A stretch of 55,000 nucleotides of DNA from Balamuthia mandrillaris. Taxonomy: Eukaryota > Discosea > Longamoebia > Balamuthiidae. A program made the translations under genes and the position numbers. Numbering within the stretch: position 1 is the stretch's first letter; every line of letters starts with the position of its first letter. Under the pieces are notes generated by a model, which was not told the DNA's origin, did no database searches, and saw nothing but the letters and a program-made list of their open reading frames with translations. This document shows positions 43,861 to 53,884 of this stretch, in pieces. The stretch is taken from assembly GCA_031835245.1 (NCBI GenBank), contig JAVKOQ010000193.1, positions 1-55,000 on the forward strand, read 5' to 3'.

Positions 43861-45121
43861 ATGCAACAACAACCGGTGCCTGTTGCCGTGCGAAGGACCT
43901 TCGAGAAGTACGATACAGACAAAAATGGTACCAAAAGAAAGTTTATTTGTTCAATATGTCTTTTCTTTCTGTTCATTTCTTTCTTTTCTTTCTTTCTTGT
44001 CATTTCTTTTCTTTCTTGTCGTTTCTTTCTTGTCGTTTCTTTCTTTCTTTCTTGTCGTTTCTTGTTGTTTGTTTCTTGTCATTTCTTGTTTTCTTGTCGT
44101 TTCTTCCTTCCTTCCTTCCTTCCTTCCTTCCTTCCTTCCTTCCTTCCTTCCTTCCTTCCTTCCTTCCTTCCTTCCTTCCTTCCTTCCTTTCTTTCTTTCT
44201 TGTCGTTTCTTTCGTTCTTTCTTGTCGTTTCTTTCTTGTCGTTTCTTTCTTTTCTTTCTTTCTTTCTTTCTTTCTTTCTTGTCGTTTCTTTCTTTCTTCC
44301 TTTCTTGTTGTTTCTTGCTTTGAATGCCTTGACGTTTCTTTGCCTTTCAGGCAAGCTCGACTTTGGCGAGTTTGTGCAGGTGGTGCGGGACCTTCACCTT
44401 GCCCTGGAACGAGAGGCACCAAGCGAACAAGTCGTGGAGGACATGTTTCAGCAGCTCGCAAAAAGCAAGCAAGACAGCCTCTCCGTCAACGAGTTTCATG
44501 ACTGGTGGAACTCTTTTCGCTCTTCTGAGGAGCTGAAAGCTCAAATAGTATCGATTCTCTCTTTCTCTGTTTCTCTCTTCTCTCTCATTCTCCGCTTTCC
44601 TGCTTCTCTCTTCTCGCTTCACTCTTGCTTCTCTGCTTCTCTGCTTCTCTGCTTCTCTCTTATGTTTGTAGCTAACTAAAACGAAAAAAACAGGCAGAAG
44701 AAGGCTCTGAAGGAAATGTGACCTTTGAAGCCAATGCCCTCTTCAGGTCCTACGATAGGGATGGCAATGGCGTGTTGGACAAACAGGAGCTGTCCCACTT
44801 GTTGGCCGACCTCTTCATGAGCCATGGCTTTGGTGAGCCCTCCATGGCTCACATCAATGCTGCCATGCAGTCCCTTGATAAGGATGGCAATGGTATCTCT
44901 TTCTTTTGCCCCTTCAAATCTCTTTCCTCGTTTCTTGTTGTTTCTTTTTTGCTTCTCTCTCATTGTCGTTTATCGTTCTCCGTCTTGCTTCTCTTTCCGT
45001 TGTTGCTCAACATTCCCTATCTCTTGCTTGTCAACGAACAGGAAAGATCAGCTTTTCCGAGTTCTTGCCTTGGTGGAAAAAGTATCAAAACAGCGAGGCT
45101 CAAAAACGAGCAGCCAAGTAA
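43861..45121 (+). CDS. Four-EF-hand calcium-binding protein, 180 aa
   Basis: Four exons close in frame: 43861-43927, 44351-44547, 44694-44892 and 45042-45121. EF-hand loops: DTDKNGKLDFGE (complete), a second degenerate loop in LAKSKQDSLSVNEF, DRDGNGVLDKQE (complete) and DKDGNGKISFSE (complete). Size and pairing resemble calmodulin-like or calcineurin-B-like sensors, so it probably changes partner binding on calcium. Two introns split EF-hand loops exactly after the Gly, at the same position in hands 1 and 4, which suggests the hands arose by duplication with their introns. It is divergently transcribed from the LRR gene across a 285-base spacer. Confidence 0.9.
44020..44320. repeat. TTCC and TTTC tetranucleotide repeats in an intron
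   Basis: Centre 44105-44188 is about 21 copies of TTCC; the flanks are TTTCTTGTCG-type units. First intron of the EF-hand gene. Confidence 0.92.
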
Positions 45122-45274
45122 CGCATTACAAGCAATATAGCTCCCAACAACGATGCACTCTCAATAAAAATTCAAACAACACAACAGTTCTTTTTCTTTT
45201 TGCCTTGTTGAGCAACAAGAAGGAAGAACGAAGAACGTTTCCGCATCAACCTACCAGGCGCTCCTCTCACAACG

Positions 45275-45457
45275 ATGGCACAACGAAACGACAAGGAGGT
45301 TGTCAGCATTGATAACGAAGTCGGGTTTCCCTTGAAATGGAGGCTCAAGATTGTCTACCGGAGGGCAGCGGAGTGCTTTGCTCCTCCCGAGTTACCATGG
45401 CCCATGCGGTATGAACACGGCCTTTGCGACAAGCTCAACACAACGCTCAAAAGATAG
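45275..45457 (+). CDS. Small protein, diverged paralogue of the gene at 48180, 60 aa
   Basis: Begins MAQRNDKEVVSIDNEVGFPL and contains EHGLCDKLN. These align with KEVVNVSNEDGFPL and KYGLCDQKH of the 74-residue protein at 48180-48404 on the other strand. The middle is shorter and has lost the similarity, and the C-terminus stops early. It is either a fast-evolving copy or a decaying one. Function unknown. Confidence 0.5.
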   Translation: MAQRNDKEVVSIDNEVGFPLKWRLKIVYRRAAECFAPPELPWPMRYEHGLCDKLNTTLKR

Positions 45458-45525
45458 AAGCGTTAAACTTGTAACCCTTCAAACAAACCACATGACCAAG
45501 AGGAGTAATGCGAATGTTGTCGTTT

Positions 45526-46641
45526 TTAATCATGCACAGGCACTTTAGCTGGAAGAACTACATGCCCTGGTCGTCGCCCGCTGCCACGACCACGACCGCC
45601 GCCATGCTTTCCATTGGCTCCAGTGGGGTTCTCCTTGGTATTAGCAACAGGGAACTCTTCGTCAGGGGGACACTTCTCTCCCGGCACGCCCAAGAAGGGA
45701 CACAGCTTGCTGAACCCATCGCCAGCGGTCACATCCATGACCAGCAGCTGCTTGGGAGGGACGATGGCCTGCACCAACCTGTTGTGCCGAAGGAATCCCT
45801 TCACGCAAAAGTATTCGTTCGGCTGCTGCCATCCAAAGTTGAGGCTCCGCATCCTCAACGCGACATCCGTGGGGTCGGTGTGCCGTTGCATGTGGGCCTT
45901 CCAGGAGGCCCACCACTTGGTCACGTTGCGAGTGGTGAGGATGAACTTGGCCTCGGGGTACATCAGCAGCAGCTCCTCGAAGAACCAAGGGATCGGGTTG
46001 TCCGAGACGGCATCAAAAGGGTCGTATCGACGCACCACGTCCACGCTGAGCGGGGCGATGGAGCCGTTGGTTTCTTTGAGAACCATGAAACGAACGGGGT
46101 CGTGGAAGGTGTGTCGGGAGTCCATGCCCAGCAAGGCGAGAGCTCGGGCCAGAGAGGAGGTCCCTGTTTTGGGCATGCCTAGGCCAAATACTTTGGGGCT
46201 ATTATTTTTGTTGATGTTTGGTTTGTTGAGGAAGCCGCTGTCGTTCTTGTTGTTGTCGTCGTCGTCGTTGTCTTCCGTTAGGTCGAGAGGCTTGCGGTTT
46301 CCCTGTTGGGGATAGGGAAGGGACGGCCAGCCTCGTAGCTGGTCAAAGTAGTCGCGTAGGGCCGCCCCGATGGAAACGCTTTCAGCACAAGGAACAAAGG
46401 GGTTGTCGTCTTGCTGGCCAGCCCCTTTCCTGTTCTGCAACTGCTCGTCAAGCGGCGAGGCAGAAGATACTGACGAAGCAAGAAAAGAAGAAGAAGAGGA
46501 GGGTGTAAACGAAAGGGAGGCTGAGGTATAAATATTGTTGTCTTGGCTCCAGACAAAGGAGGTGAGGAGGAAGGAGAGAGCAAAGCCAGCACAGAAGCAC
46601 GCCAAGGAGGGCCACCGCAGGAACACTGACGCGCCTTCCAT
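45526..46641 (-). CDS. Membrane-anchored sulfotransferase, copy 1, 371 aa
   Basis: Single exon. An N-terminal signal anchor (CFCAGFALSFLLTSFVW) predicts a type II Golgi membrane protein. The 5'-phosphosulfate loop is in FGLGMPKTGTSSLARAL, and the 3'-phosphate region is ILTTRNVTKWWASW. LCPFLGVPGEKCPPDEEFP and a following Asn fit the end of the Sulfotransfer_4 group. It should transfer sulfate from PAPS to a carbohydrate or other hydroxyl acceptor. The C-terminus has a Gly/Arg-rich extension. The next gene is a tandem paralogue sharing about 390 nearly identical bases in the middle. Confidence 0.85.
   Translation of the reverse strand: MEGASVFLRWPSLACFCAGFALSFLLTSFVWSQDNNIYTSASLSFTPSSSSSFLASSVSSASPLDEQLQNRKGAGQQDDNPFVPCAESVSIGAALRDYFDQLRGWPSLPYPQQGNRKPLDLTEDNDDDDNNKNDSGFLNKPNINKNNSPKVFGLGMPKTGTSSLARALALLGMDSRHTFHDPVRFMVLKETNGSIAPLSVDVVRRYDPFDAVSDNPIPWFFEELLLMYPEAKFILTTRNVTKWWASWKAHMQRHTDPTDVALRMRSLNFGWQQPNEYFCVKGFLRHNRLVQAIVPPKQLLVMDVTAGDGFSKLCPFLGVPGEKCPPDEEFPVANTKENPTGANGKHGGGRGRGSGRRPGHVVLPAKVPVHD
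45669..46062 (-). repeat. Near-identical tract shared with the neighbouring sulfotransferase
   Basis: Matches 46963-47356 with about three differences, while sequence on both sides diverges strongly. Probable recent gene conversion. Confidence 0.85.
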
Positions 46642-46873
46642 TTGTGTTCTATTTGGTTCTTTTCACGTTTCTCTCGTTAAAAGATTCTTATAACGAATCA
46701 TTCATTATAGCTCTGTAATTGCCTTTATTATTAAATAATTAACCATAACCTGGAACAACCTTTGCTCTTAGCGGCGGATAGACGCTTGTTTCGACCACTT
46801 TGTTGACGGAAGAGAAGAGGCAAGAGCAGAGCAGAGAGAGAGCAAGAGAGAATGAAAGAAAAATGTCATGTTG

Positions 46874-47845
46874 TTATCTTTTTTGCTGTTTTGCAGGAAC
46901 AACAACGCGAGGTCCTGTGGGGTTCTCCTTGGTGTTGGTTCTTGGGAAGTCCTCTTCGGGAAGACACTTCTCTTCCGGCACGCCCAAGAAGGGACACAGC
47001 TTGCTGAACCCATCGCCAGCGGTCACATCCATGACCAGCAGCTGCTTGGGAGGGACGATGGCCTGCACCAACCTGTTGTGCCGAAGGAATCCCTTCACGC
47101 AAAAGTATTCGTTCGGCTGCTGCCATCCAAAGTTGAGGCTCCGCATCCTCAACGCGACATCCGTGGGGTCGGTGTGCCGTTGCATGTGGGCCTTCCAGGA
47201 GGCCCACCACTTGGTCACGTTGCGAGTGGTGAGGATGAACTTGGCCTCGGGGTACATCAGCAGCAGCTCCTCGAAGAACCAAGGGATCGGGTTGTCCGAG
47301 ACGGCATCAAAGGGGTCGTATCGACGCACCACGTCCACGCTGAGCGGAGCGATGGAGTCCTCCTTGTCCTTGCGAAGCAGGAGTTCCACGGGCTTGTGGA
47401 AGGTGTGATGGCTGTCAAAGCCGAGCATTTGGAGAGCTTCCGCCAGAGAGGAGGTCCCTGTTTTAGGCATACCCAGGCCAAAGACTTTGGGGTTCTTCTG
47501 TCCTTCCGCGTTTTTCTTCTCTTTGTTGTTGTTCTTGTTATTGAGAGAGCCTGGATAGGGGACGGAAGCAACGCCGCGGAGTTCGTCAAAGTAGTCGCGA
47601 AGGTCCGTCGCAATGGAGATCCGTTTTGAACAAGTTATGGAAGCTTCTTGGGCTTCTTGGTTTGGTGCCGAAGCAGAAGCAGAAGAGGAAGGAAGAAGCG
47701 GGTTTGCTGCCGAAGAAGTAGAGGTGGCAGCATCTTCGATGTTGTTTTCGCTCCATAGGAACGAAGCCAGAAGAAAGGACAGAGCGAAGCCAGCACAAAA
47801 GGCCCATAAAGCGGGCCACCGCAGGAACACACCACCACTCTCCAT
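46874..47845 (-). CDS. Membrane-anchored sulfotransferase, copy 2, 323 aa
   Basis: Single exon and the same plan as the downstream copy: signal anchor (AFCAGFALSFLLASFLW), PAPS loop FGLGMPKTGTSSLAEAL, YDPFDAVSDNPIPWFFEEL, ILTTRNVTKWWASW, and the LCPFLGVPEEKCLPEEDFP ending. The stem is shorter and the tail lacks the Gly/Arg extension. It starts about 230 bases upstream of copy 1. A GTCGACAG lies 138 bases upstream of its start codon. Confidence 0.85.
   Translation of the reverse strand: MESGGVFLRWPALWAFCAGFALSFLLASFLWSENNIEDAATSTSSAANPLLPSSSASASAPNQEAQEASITCSKRISIATDLRDYFDELRGVASVPYPGSLNNKNNNKEKKNAEGQKNPKVFGLGMPKTGTSSLAEALQMLGFDSHHTFHKPVELLLRKDKEDSIAPLSVDVVRRYDPFDAVSDNPIPWFFEELLLMYPEAKFILTTRNVTKWWASWKAHMQRHTDPTDVALRMRSLNFGWQQPNEYFCVKGFLRHNRLVQAIVPPKQLLVMDVTAGDGFSKLCPFLGVPEEKCLPEEDFPRTNTKENPTGPRVVVPAKQQKR
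46963..47356 (-). repeat. Near-identical tract, partner of 45669-46062
   Basis: Second member of the duplicated 390-base tract, in direct orientation about 1294 bases away. Confidence 0.85.
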
Positions 47846-48179
47846 AACAACTCTTTTCTTTGTGCGCGGAAACCTAACACAGCTAAGACAAACTTTGACG
47901 ATTCCTCGACATACAATTATAGCATTGCAATTAATTATAAAAATCTTAATTAATCATCTATATTAGCAGCCCATCTAGTCTAGTCGACAGACGTCATGTT
48001 CTGCGGCTTCTCTCGTCTTCGTTGCGCCTTGTTGTCCTGCTGGCTCCCCTCTCAACGTCTTCTCTTTTTCTTTTTCTTCAACAGCGAATGAGCAGAGAGA
48101 ACACAATATCAACTAAGACAGCTTTATTACATGGAAAGACCAATTTTTTAAGTATTTTTTGGGGAGGCAGGTTATACGG
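47846..48179. other. Spacer upstream of the sulfotransferases
   Basis: AT-rich, with GTCGACAG at 47983 followed by ACGTCAT. No gene seen. Confidence 0.5.
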
Positions 48180-48404
48180 TTAGTGCACGTATTCCTTTCT
48201 CACGCTGTCCAGGTGCTTCTGATCGCAAAGGCCGTACTTGAACTGCAGCTCCGCCAGTTCCACAGGGCTGCCGCACAGGCGCTCTGTGCTGCCGTCCTTG
48301 AAGTGGATGGTGATGGTGCCCTGAGGAGGCCAGCTCTCCAGCGGAAAGCCGTCCTCGTTGCTGACGTTGACCACTTCCTTGCCGTTCCGGAGGGTTGTTG
48401 CCAT
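48180..48404 (-). CDS. Small conserved-looking protein, 74 aa
   Basis: Single exon, MATTLRNGKEVVNVSNEDG start, then TITIHFKDGSTERL and KYGLCDQKHLDSVRKEYVH. It looks like one compact alpha/beta domain with no signal or membrane segment. It has a partner at 45275 on the other side of the sulfotransferase pair. Family not recognised. Confidence 0.65.
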   Translation of the reverse strand: MATTLRNGKEVVNVSNEDGFPLESWPPQGTITIHFKDGSTERLCGSPVELAELQFKYGLCDQKHLDSVRKEYVH

Positions 48405-48912
48405 TTGTTGCTGGGAGTGTTTGTGTGGCGGAGTACCTCCAATAAGGTTATTGTTTGTGTGTGAGGAGTTTTGTTTGTAGAGAGTTTTTGTGTGTATCAG
48501 TTTTCAATGTGGTTGTTTCTGTTTTATAGTTTTTAATGTTGCCGTTCATTTGCGAAAACAGGTTTTATTGGTTTAGCCGAATACACGCCAGAAGAAAAAG
48601 TTTTACAGGTGTGGTACGTCGGGACGCACGACATTACAAAGAGATTGTTCTTCATTTAGCGGGTAGAGAATAACTCCAACCAATCCCCCACAAGGCAACC
48701 ACCAGAAGAAAGCACACGAACCCCTACGCGTCTCATGTTTTCGGACCAACAAAGTCCACACGAAACTATAGAAACATATGCCAATAGAAATTCAAACTTT
48801 AGTCGACAAATAAATCTGAGATCACGATGAACCAATAGCAATTCATAAAAAGGCGTTTTTTGTCGACAGCATTACCGCAGTTAGTTTAACGAAAGCCAAG
48901 AAAGAAGCAGCA
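48405..48912. other. Divergent promoter region
   Basis: Separates the 74-aa gene (minus) from the fusion gene (plus). Contains GTCGACA at 48802 and 48862. No gene seen. Confidence 0.5.
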
Positions 48913-51568
48913 ATGCAAGCGGAAGCAGAGACCAAGCTCAGGAACAAGTATTCCATCCTGGGGGTAGAGCGTGACGGCGCTGCCGACCGAGAGCAACTTG
49001 CCAAACGTCTGCGCACCGAGCTGGAGCACCACGGCTTCGCGTTGCTCTCCTTCCCCGAGGAGCTCCACCGCCTGCTGGAAGCGCATCAGGTCCTCCGCAA
49101 GGACTTCTTTGATCGGCCGGAAGCATGGAAGCAGCGTTGTGCTTGCGGGCCAACAGAGCAAACGGACATGGGCTACTGCTTACGACCTCGCCTGAAAGAA
49201 CAGTACCAGATTCGTTTGGGGGCCGCCATGAAATGGCCTTCAAGCAAGAAAGCAAAGGATAAAAAGAAGAAGAAGGAACGAAAGGAAGCGGTGGAGATGA
49301 AGGAAACGTGTTGGAGGGTGTTTGTGGAAATGGAGGAGCTGGCGAGGAGGGTGTTCGGGTTGGTCATGGGAGAGGCGGAGCGTTGGACCTGCGACAGCGT
49401 TTTGGACCCTTCCTTGGAGAGCTTACATTTATTGGAGGATTCTTCTGGTTGTTCTTCTTCTTCCGCCTCGTCTGAAGAAAGAGTGGGAGAAGGATACCTG
49501 ACATCGTCGGTGTTGACGCTGACCCGTTATTTCAATGATCCTGATGTTCGTTTTCTTTTCTTTTCTTTTTCTTATTCTTCTTCTTATTCTTATCCTCCTG
49601 TTCCTCTTCTTGTTCTTGTTCTTCTTCTTCTTCTTCTTCTTCTTCTGCTTCTTGTTCTTGTTCTTGTTCTTGTTCTTGTTCTTCTTCTTCTTCTTCTTCT
49701 TCTTCTTCTTCTTCTTCTTCTTCTTCTTCTCACAAAGGGACCGGAAGAGTCATGCCACACGCACGGGGATGCAGGCATACTAACGCTTTGTTTGTTGCCA
49801 GAGCCAATGCTCAACCTGTTTGATCCTTGCGGTGCCTTTTGGTTCAAGAGCGAATACATTCCTCTTCTTGAAAAGGTTCACTCTCTTTCTGTCTTTCTTT
49901 CTTGCTCTCAGTTTCATCGTCGCTTCTTGCTCCTTTACTCTTTCTTCCTTCATTTCTTTTCTTCTTGTTCTTCTTCTTCTTCCACATTCACTAACTCTGA
50001 GGAACAAAAATAAGGCACAAAACAAGAGAGTAAGCGCTATCATGCTTTCGGGAGAGACTTTACATCGACTCAGCAAAGGTCGCATACTGGCTTCCGCTCA
50101 CTCCGTCACCAAAGATAACAATACCAACGGCGAACGCTACTCGACTGTCTTCAAGTTGAGAGCGAGACCGGACGTTGTGGGGCCACGAACCGACGCCGAT
50201 TACTTTCTTTTCGGTGCTCAACAGAAAGCGGTGGAGAGATGGAAGCAACGAATGGATGATATGTGGCAGCATTCTGGCGCTGGTTCTCTGTCGGCCGAAG
50301 TGTTACTGTTGATCTTCTCGTTTCTTGCGAATCCAAGGTTCGCAGTGTTTCTCTCCTTTTGTTGCTTCCTTGCTTTCTTCCTTTCTCTTGTTGTTTTCTC
50401 CCTGTATTTCTTTTCTGTTCTTTGTTATAATGTTTGCTATAATTTGAAAAGGGATCTGTGTTCTTGCTCTCTAGTTTGTAAGCAGTGGCACCAACCAACT
50501 TGTGACGACGCGCTATGGCAACCTCTTTTCCTTGCCAGGTTTCTTTCTGCTTGCTCTTCTTCTTCCGGGTTTATCTTTGTGACTAGTTCTTCAAATAAAA
50601 GGTGGCCAAAAACGGAAGCAAAGAAGCAAACAAAACGTTGGAAACAGAAGTACAAGAAGCAGCATCTCGTCGACGCAAAGAAGACTGAGATGATGGGCGA
50701 TGTTGAGACCTTGTGGAAACAGTTCTTGGACCACAGAAAACGCCGTTCTGCGGCACAAAGCCAGGTGAATGCTAAAGTCATGCTTGTCGGCGACATTGGT
50801 GTTGTAAGTTATTCTCTTCTTTCATTCTTCTTTGTATTCATCTTTTTCTTTCTCTTCTAAAAGGGCAAAACATGCTTAGCAATCACCATTGCCGATGGTG
50901 GCGCATTTCCAGAAGGTATTGCATCACCTTTTCTTTCTATTCTTCAGTTTATAACGTTTGAAACCTAGATTACATTCCGTCCGTGTTTGATGAATGGACG
51001 GGTTCCATGGAGCTATCCGCTGGTTTGACTGTTCACTTTAGCCTCTGGGACACCATGGGAGATGACCTCTCATCGTCTTCTTCCTCGCCGTCCTCCTACT
51101 CGCGGCTTCGAGCGTTAGGTTATCCAGGAACGGACGTTTACTTGCTTTGCTTTGCCCTCGATGATCCGGAATCGCTGAGAAGAGTGGAAGAGATTTACTT
51201 GCCTGAAGTGCGCAACGCCACTCCTGACGCTCCGGTTTTGTTGGTTGGACTGAAGGCCGACATCAGAGAGACCTCAGAAAAAGATGGTTTGTCCTCCGTT
51301 CTTTTTTTCTGCTTTCTTCTTACCTCTTACTTCTGTTTTTATGCTAGCATCTAGTATGGTAGTGCTGAAGGAAGCAACAGAAGTGGCCAAGCGAGTGAAT
51401 GCAGGAGGTTGGTACTACGAATGCTCAGCAAAGAGGAACGAAGGAGTAACCGAAACCATCACGCTCGCCCTCCGACTCGCCCTCCTGAAACAGTTTGCGC
51501 GAGAGAGTTATCTTGCTTCTCCTTCAACCAGCTCCTCTGCCAACAACAACAAATGTAATCTGCAGTAA
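48913..51568 (+). CDS. Fusion protein: 2OG-Fe(II) dioxygenase, F-box and Rho GTPase, 657 aa
   Basis: Eight exons close exactly in frame: 48913-49545, 49738-49875, 50015-50337, 50452-50538, 50602-50803, 50864-50915, 50969-51286 and 51348-51568. Residues 1-310 are an isopenicillin-N-synthase-type oxygenase: LEHHGFALLSFPEEL, KEQYQIRLG, CHTHGDAGILTL (His220, Asp222), LHRLSKGRILASAHSV (His286) and RYS (Arg298, Ser300). Iron and 2-oxoglutarate ligands are therefore all present. Residues about 348-393 are an F-box (SLSAEVLLLIFSFL, SLVCKQWH, DDALWQPLF). Residues about 452-657 are a Rho-type GTPase: VGDIGVGKTC, DYIPSVFD, WDTMGDD, GLKAD, ECSAK, and a C-terminal CNLQ box for prenylation. The Gly12 and Gln61 equivalents are Ile and Asp. 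It probably recruits an SCF ligase to membranes; the oxygenase substrate is unknown. Confidence 0.88.
49595..49732. repeat. TTC microsatellite in the fusion gene intron
   Basis: TTC/TTCTTG units in intron 1 between the two oxygenase exons. Confidence 0.92.
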
Positions 51569-51676
51569 CTCACCTTCATTCCTTCTTGTTAGTTTTCTTG
51601 CTTGCTTGCTTCCTTTGGTGGTTCCTCTTACGCAAGCAGCATCGTTTGATAAATAATCCTCTCTTTGGAGTTTTTC

Positions 51677-53179
51677 TTAACTTCTGGTTAAACGTTTTGC
51701 TGGTCGCTTGGTGTTTCGTTGTTTGCCCCAATTCATCCTGTAGATGCCATGCTGCATGCCTGCCGGTTTCATCTCCCGCACGCAAGGGGAGTGCTCAAAG
51801 TCGATGTCCCAAGAGAAGAAAGAGGGATGGGTCATCTCCTCTTTCAAAGAGGGAACGACATCCTCCAAGCTATCCACAAACGTGCCTGAGACGGCATCGA
51901 AGCGTAGGATGTAGCCTGGTGGTTTGTCTTTGTGCTCCTCCTCTTTCTTGAGGCTCACGTAGAGATAACCATCATAAGGGCCTAGCCCGAGTCCTAAAAG
52001 AAGGATTGTTGAGAAACAAAACAGCAACTAAACAAACAGAAAGAAAGAACAAACCGATGGGCTTGTGGTGCCAAAGATCACCGGCTGCTATAAACTCATC
52101 CACAAACTCTCCAGTGACTCCATCGAACCGAAGCACAGCTCCTTCCTCTGCAGACGCCACGAACAAGTCCCACCCGCCTCTCTGTTGCTTCTCCTCATCT
52201 TTCCTATCTTGAATCCATTTGTTGACCGTCTGTCTGTTCTTATTTTCACTTGAAGAAGGGATTTTGGCACGAAGCTCGGAAGAAGAGGAGAAGCAAAGCT
52301 CGCGGTCAAAGTGAAGAGAGTTGTCTCTTAGTAGGAGGCCCATTGGACCTTTTACGTCTTCGATGAAGAGGCCGAGTTCTCCAGTTTCGGGATCCAAGTG
52401 ATAGATGGAGTTGTCCTTGAAGGAGGAGAGCAACAAGTGGTCGTGTCCTGATCCCCATCTGTTTTGCAAGATTAAAAGAAAGGAATGGGCAAAGTTAAGA
52501 AGAAAGAAAATGAAGGGCAGTGGAAAAGAAATAACGTACGTGACAAAGGAAGGAATGATTCCAGGTTTCATCTTCGATTCATGTTCTTGTTTCCAGGTTT
52601 GCACATCGAGTATTCTGTCAGCATCCAACATGAAGCTCTTTCGATCCGTTCGGCCATAAACGACTTGCAAGTATCTCGTCTCCGGAAACACTCTTAACAC
52701 TCGCCCTTCTTTTGGAAGAGTCACAAAGAACTCCAACGAAACGTCCTCTTCTTTTTCTTCTAATTTCTTCACCACCCTTCTTCTTGTAACTTTTCTCCAT
52801 TCTCCTTCTTCTCCTAATACCAAGATTTCTTTTGCATCCTCTTTTTCTTCTTCACCTTCTCCTCCTTCTAGAGTTGCAGCAGGAATATCTTCTCTATCAT
52901 CTTCTTCTTGTTGTTTTGAAGACGTTGATGTTAACTGGCTGAATGAAGGCAATAAGCTAAGTCCCCAGCTTGGGAGCACCATGTGTGCCTTTACTTCGGT
53001 CTTCCCTTCGTTTGATCCGGAAGGAGCTAACAGTTGGTAGAGAATGAACTGTTTTCCCGAAACGGAAGCTATTTTGTTGAGTGTGAGAGAGAAAGAGCGA
53101 GAGAACGAGAGAGCGAGAGAAAGAGCAAGAGAAAGAGCGAGAGATAGAGAGAGCCGGGAGTGAGAGTGAGGAACAAGAG

Positions 53180-53218
<39 letters not shown>

Positions 53219-53884
53219 AATTCAAACAGTGGGACTCAACTACAAATATGGTACGATAGAAGAAAGTGAAGCGAGAAGAAGAATGAAGAAAGAACGAGGG
53301 ATGAAAGAATGAAAATGAAATAAAGAAGACGATACCAAGAAGCGTTCCATGGCCAGAAGCCTCCACAACAGCAACGCCGGTGGGATAAGGCTCCAGCGCC
53401 TCAATGAACTCGCTCACTCCGGCCTCCAACAGATGGTCCCTAAAGAAAGTGACCGCCGGACCGCCTCTACCGCCGCCGCGTTCCTTGTTGTTGCTGGAAG
53501 AGGGAATCAGGTTCAAGGCATCAAAGGCCCAAATCCCTTTTCTCTCCGCGTCGCTGACAAACATTTTGCCGATCACGTCAAAAACTTTTTGGGTTTTTTT
53601 GGTGAGTGAAATCAAAAAAAAAAAGAAAGGTGAAGAACAAGAAGAGGTTTCTCACCTTTTTTTTCTGGTTCTGCTTGTTCGGCCTTCGGCGGTTCGCCAG
53701 TCATCCTCCTCTCATCGGCCTCTTCGTGGTCGTTTTGGCCTTGGAGGTCGAGCTCGTAGTCGTAGTCGTCGTTCTCGGTTGCGCCGAAACAAGGGGCGGG
53801 GAAGAGCGACGCAGCGAGGAGGACCAAGCAGCACAGCAACAACGCCGACCGCGAGAACGTCCTGGAAGGTCCGGTGGTGGTCAT
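51677..53884 (-). CDS. Secreted beta-propeller-like protein, 575 aa
   Basis: Five exons close in frame: 53656-53884, 53336-53584, 52540-53068, 52055-52458 and 51677-51993. A signal peptide (ALLLCCLVLLAASLFPAPC) is followed by an acidic linker. Repeated segments such as NSIYHLDPETGELGLFIEDV, WDLFVASAEEGAVLRFDGVT, GEFVDEF, YDGYLYVSLKK and GYILRFDAVSGTFVD look like blades of an NHL or lyase-type beta-propeller. An acidic insert (EEEDDREDIPAA) lies in the middle. No membrane helix or GPI signal is seen, so it is probably secreted or lumenal. It converges on the fusion gene, 108 bases away. A TGTCGACAG lies 144 bases upstream of its start. Confidence 0.75.
53085..53220. repeat. GAGAGA repeat in an intron
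   Basis: GA-rich tract on the plus strand, CT on the gene strand, in the second intron of the propeller-like gene. Confidence 0.9.

Noticed and set aside
44000-44330. Minus-strand KEGRKEGR-type frame
   Set aside because: Translation of the TTCC intron repeat on the wrong strand.
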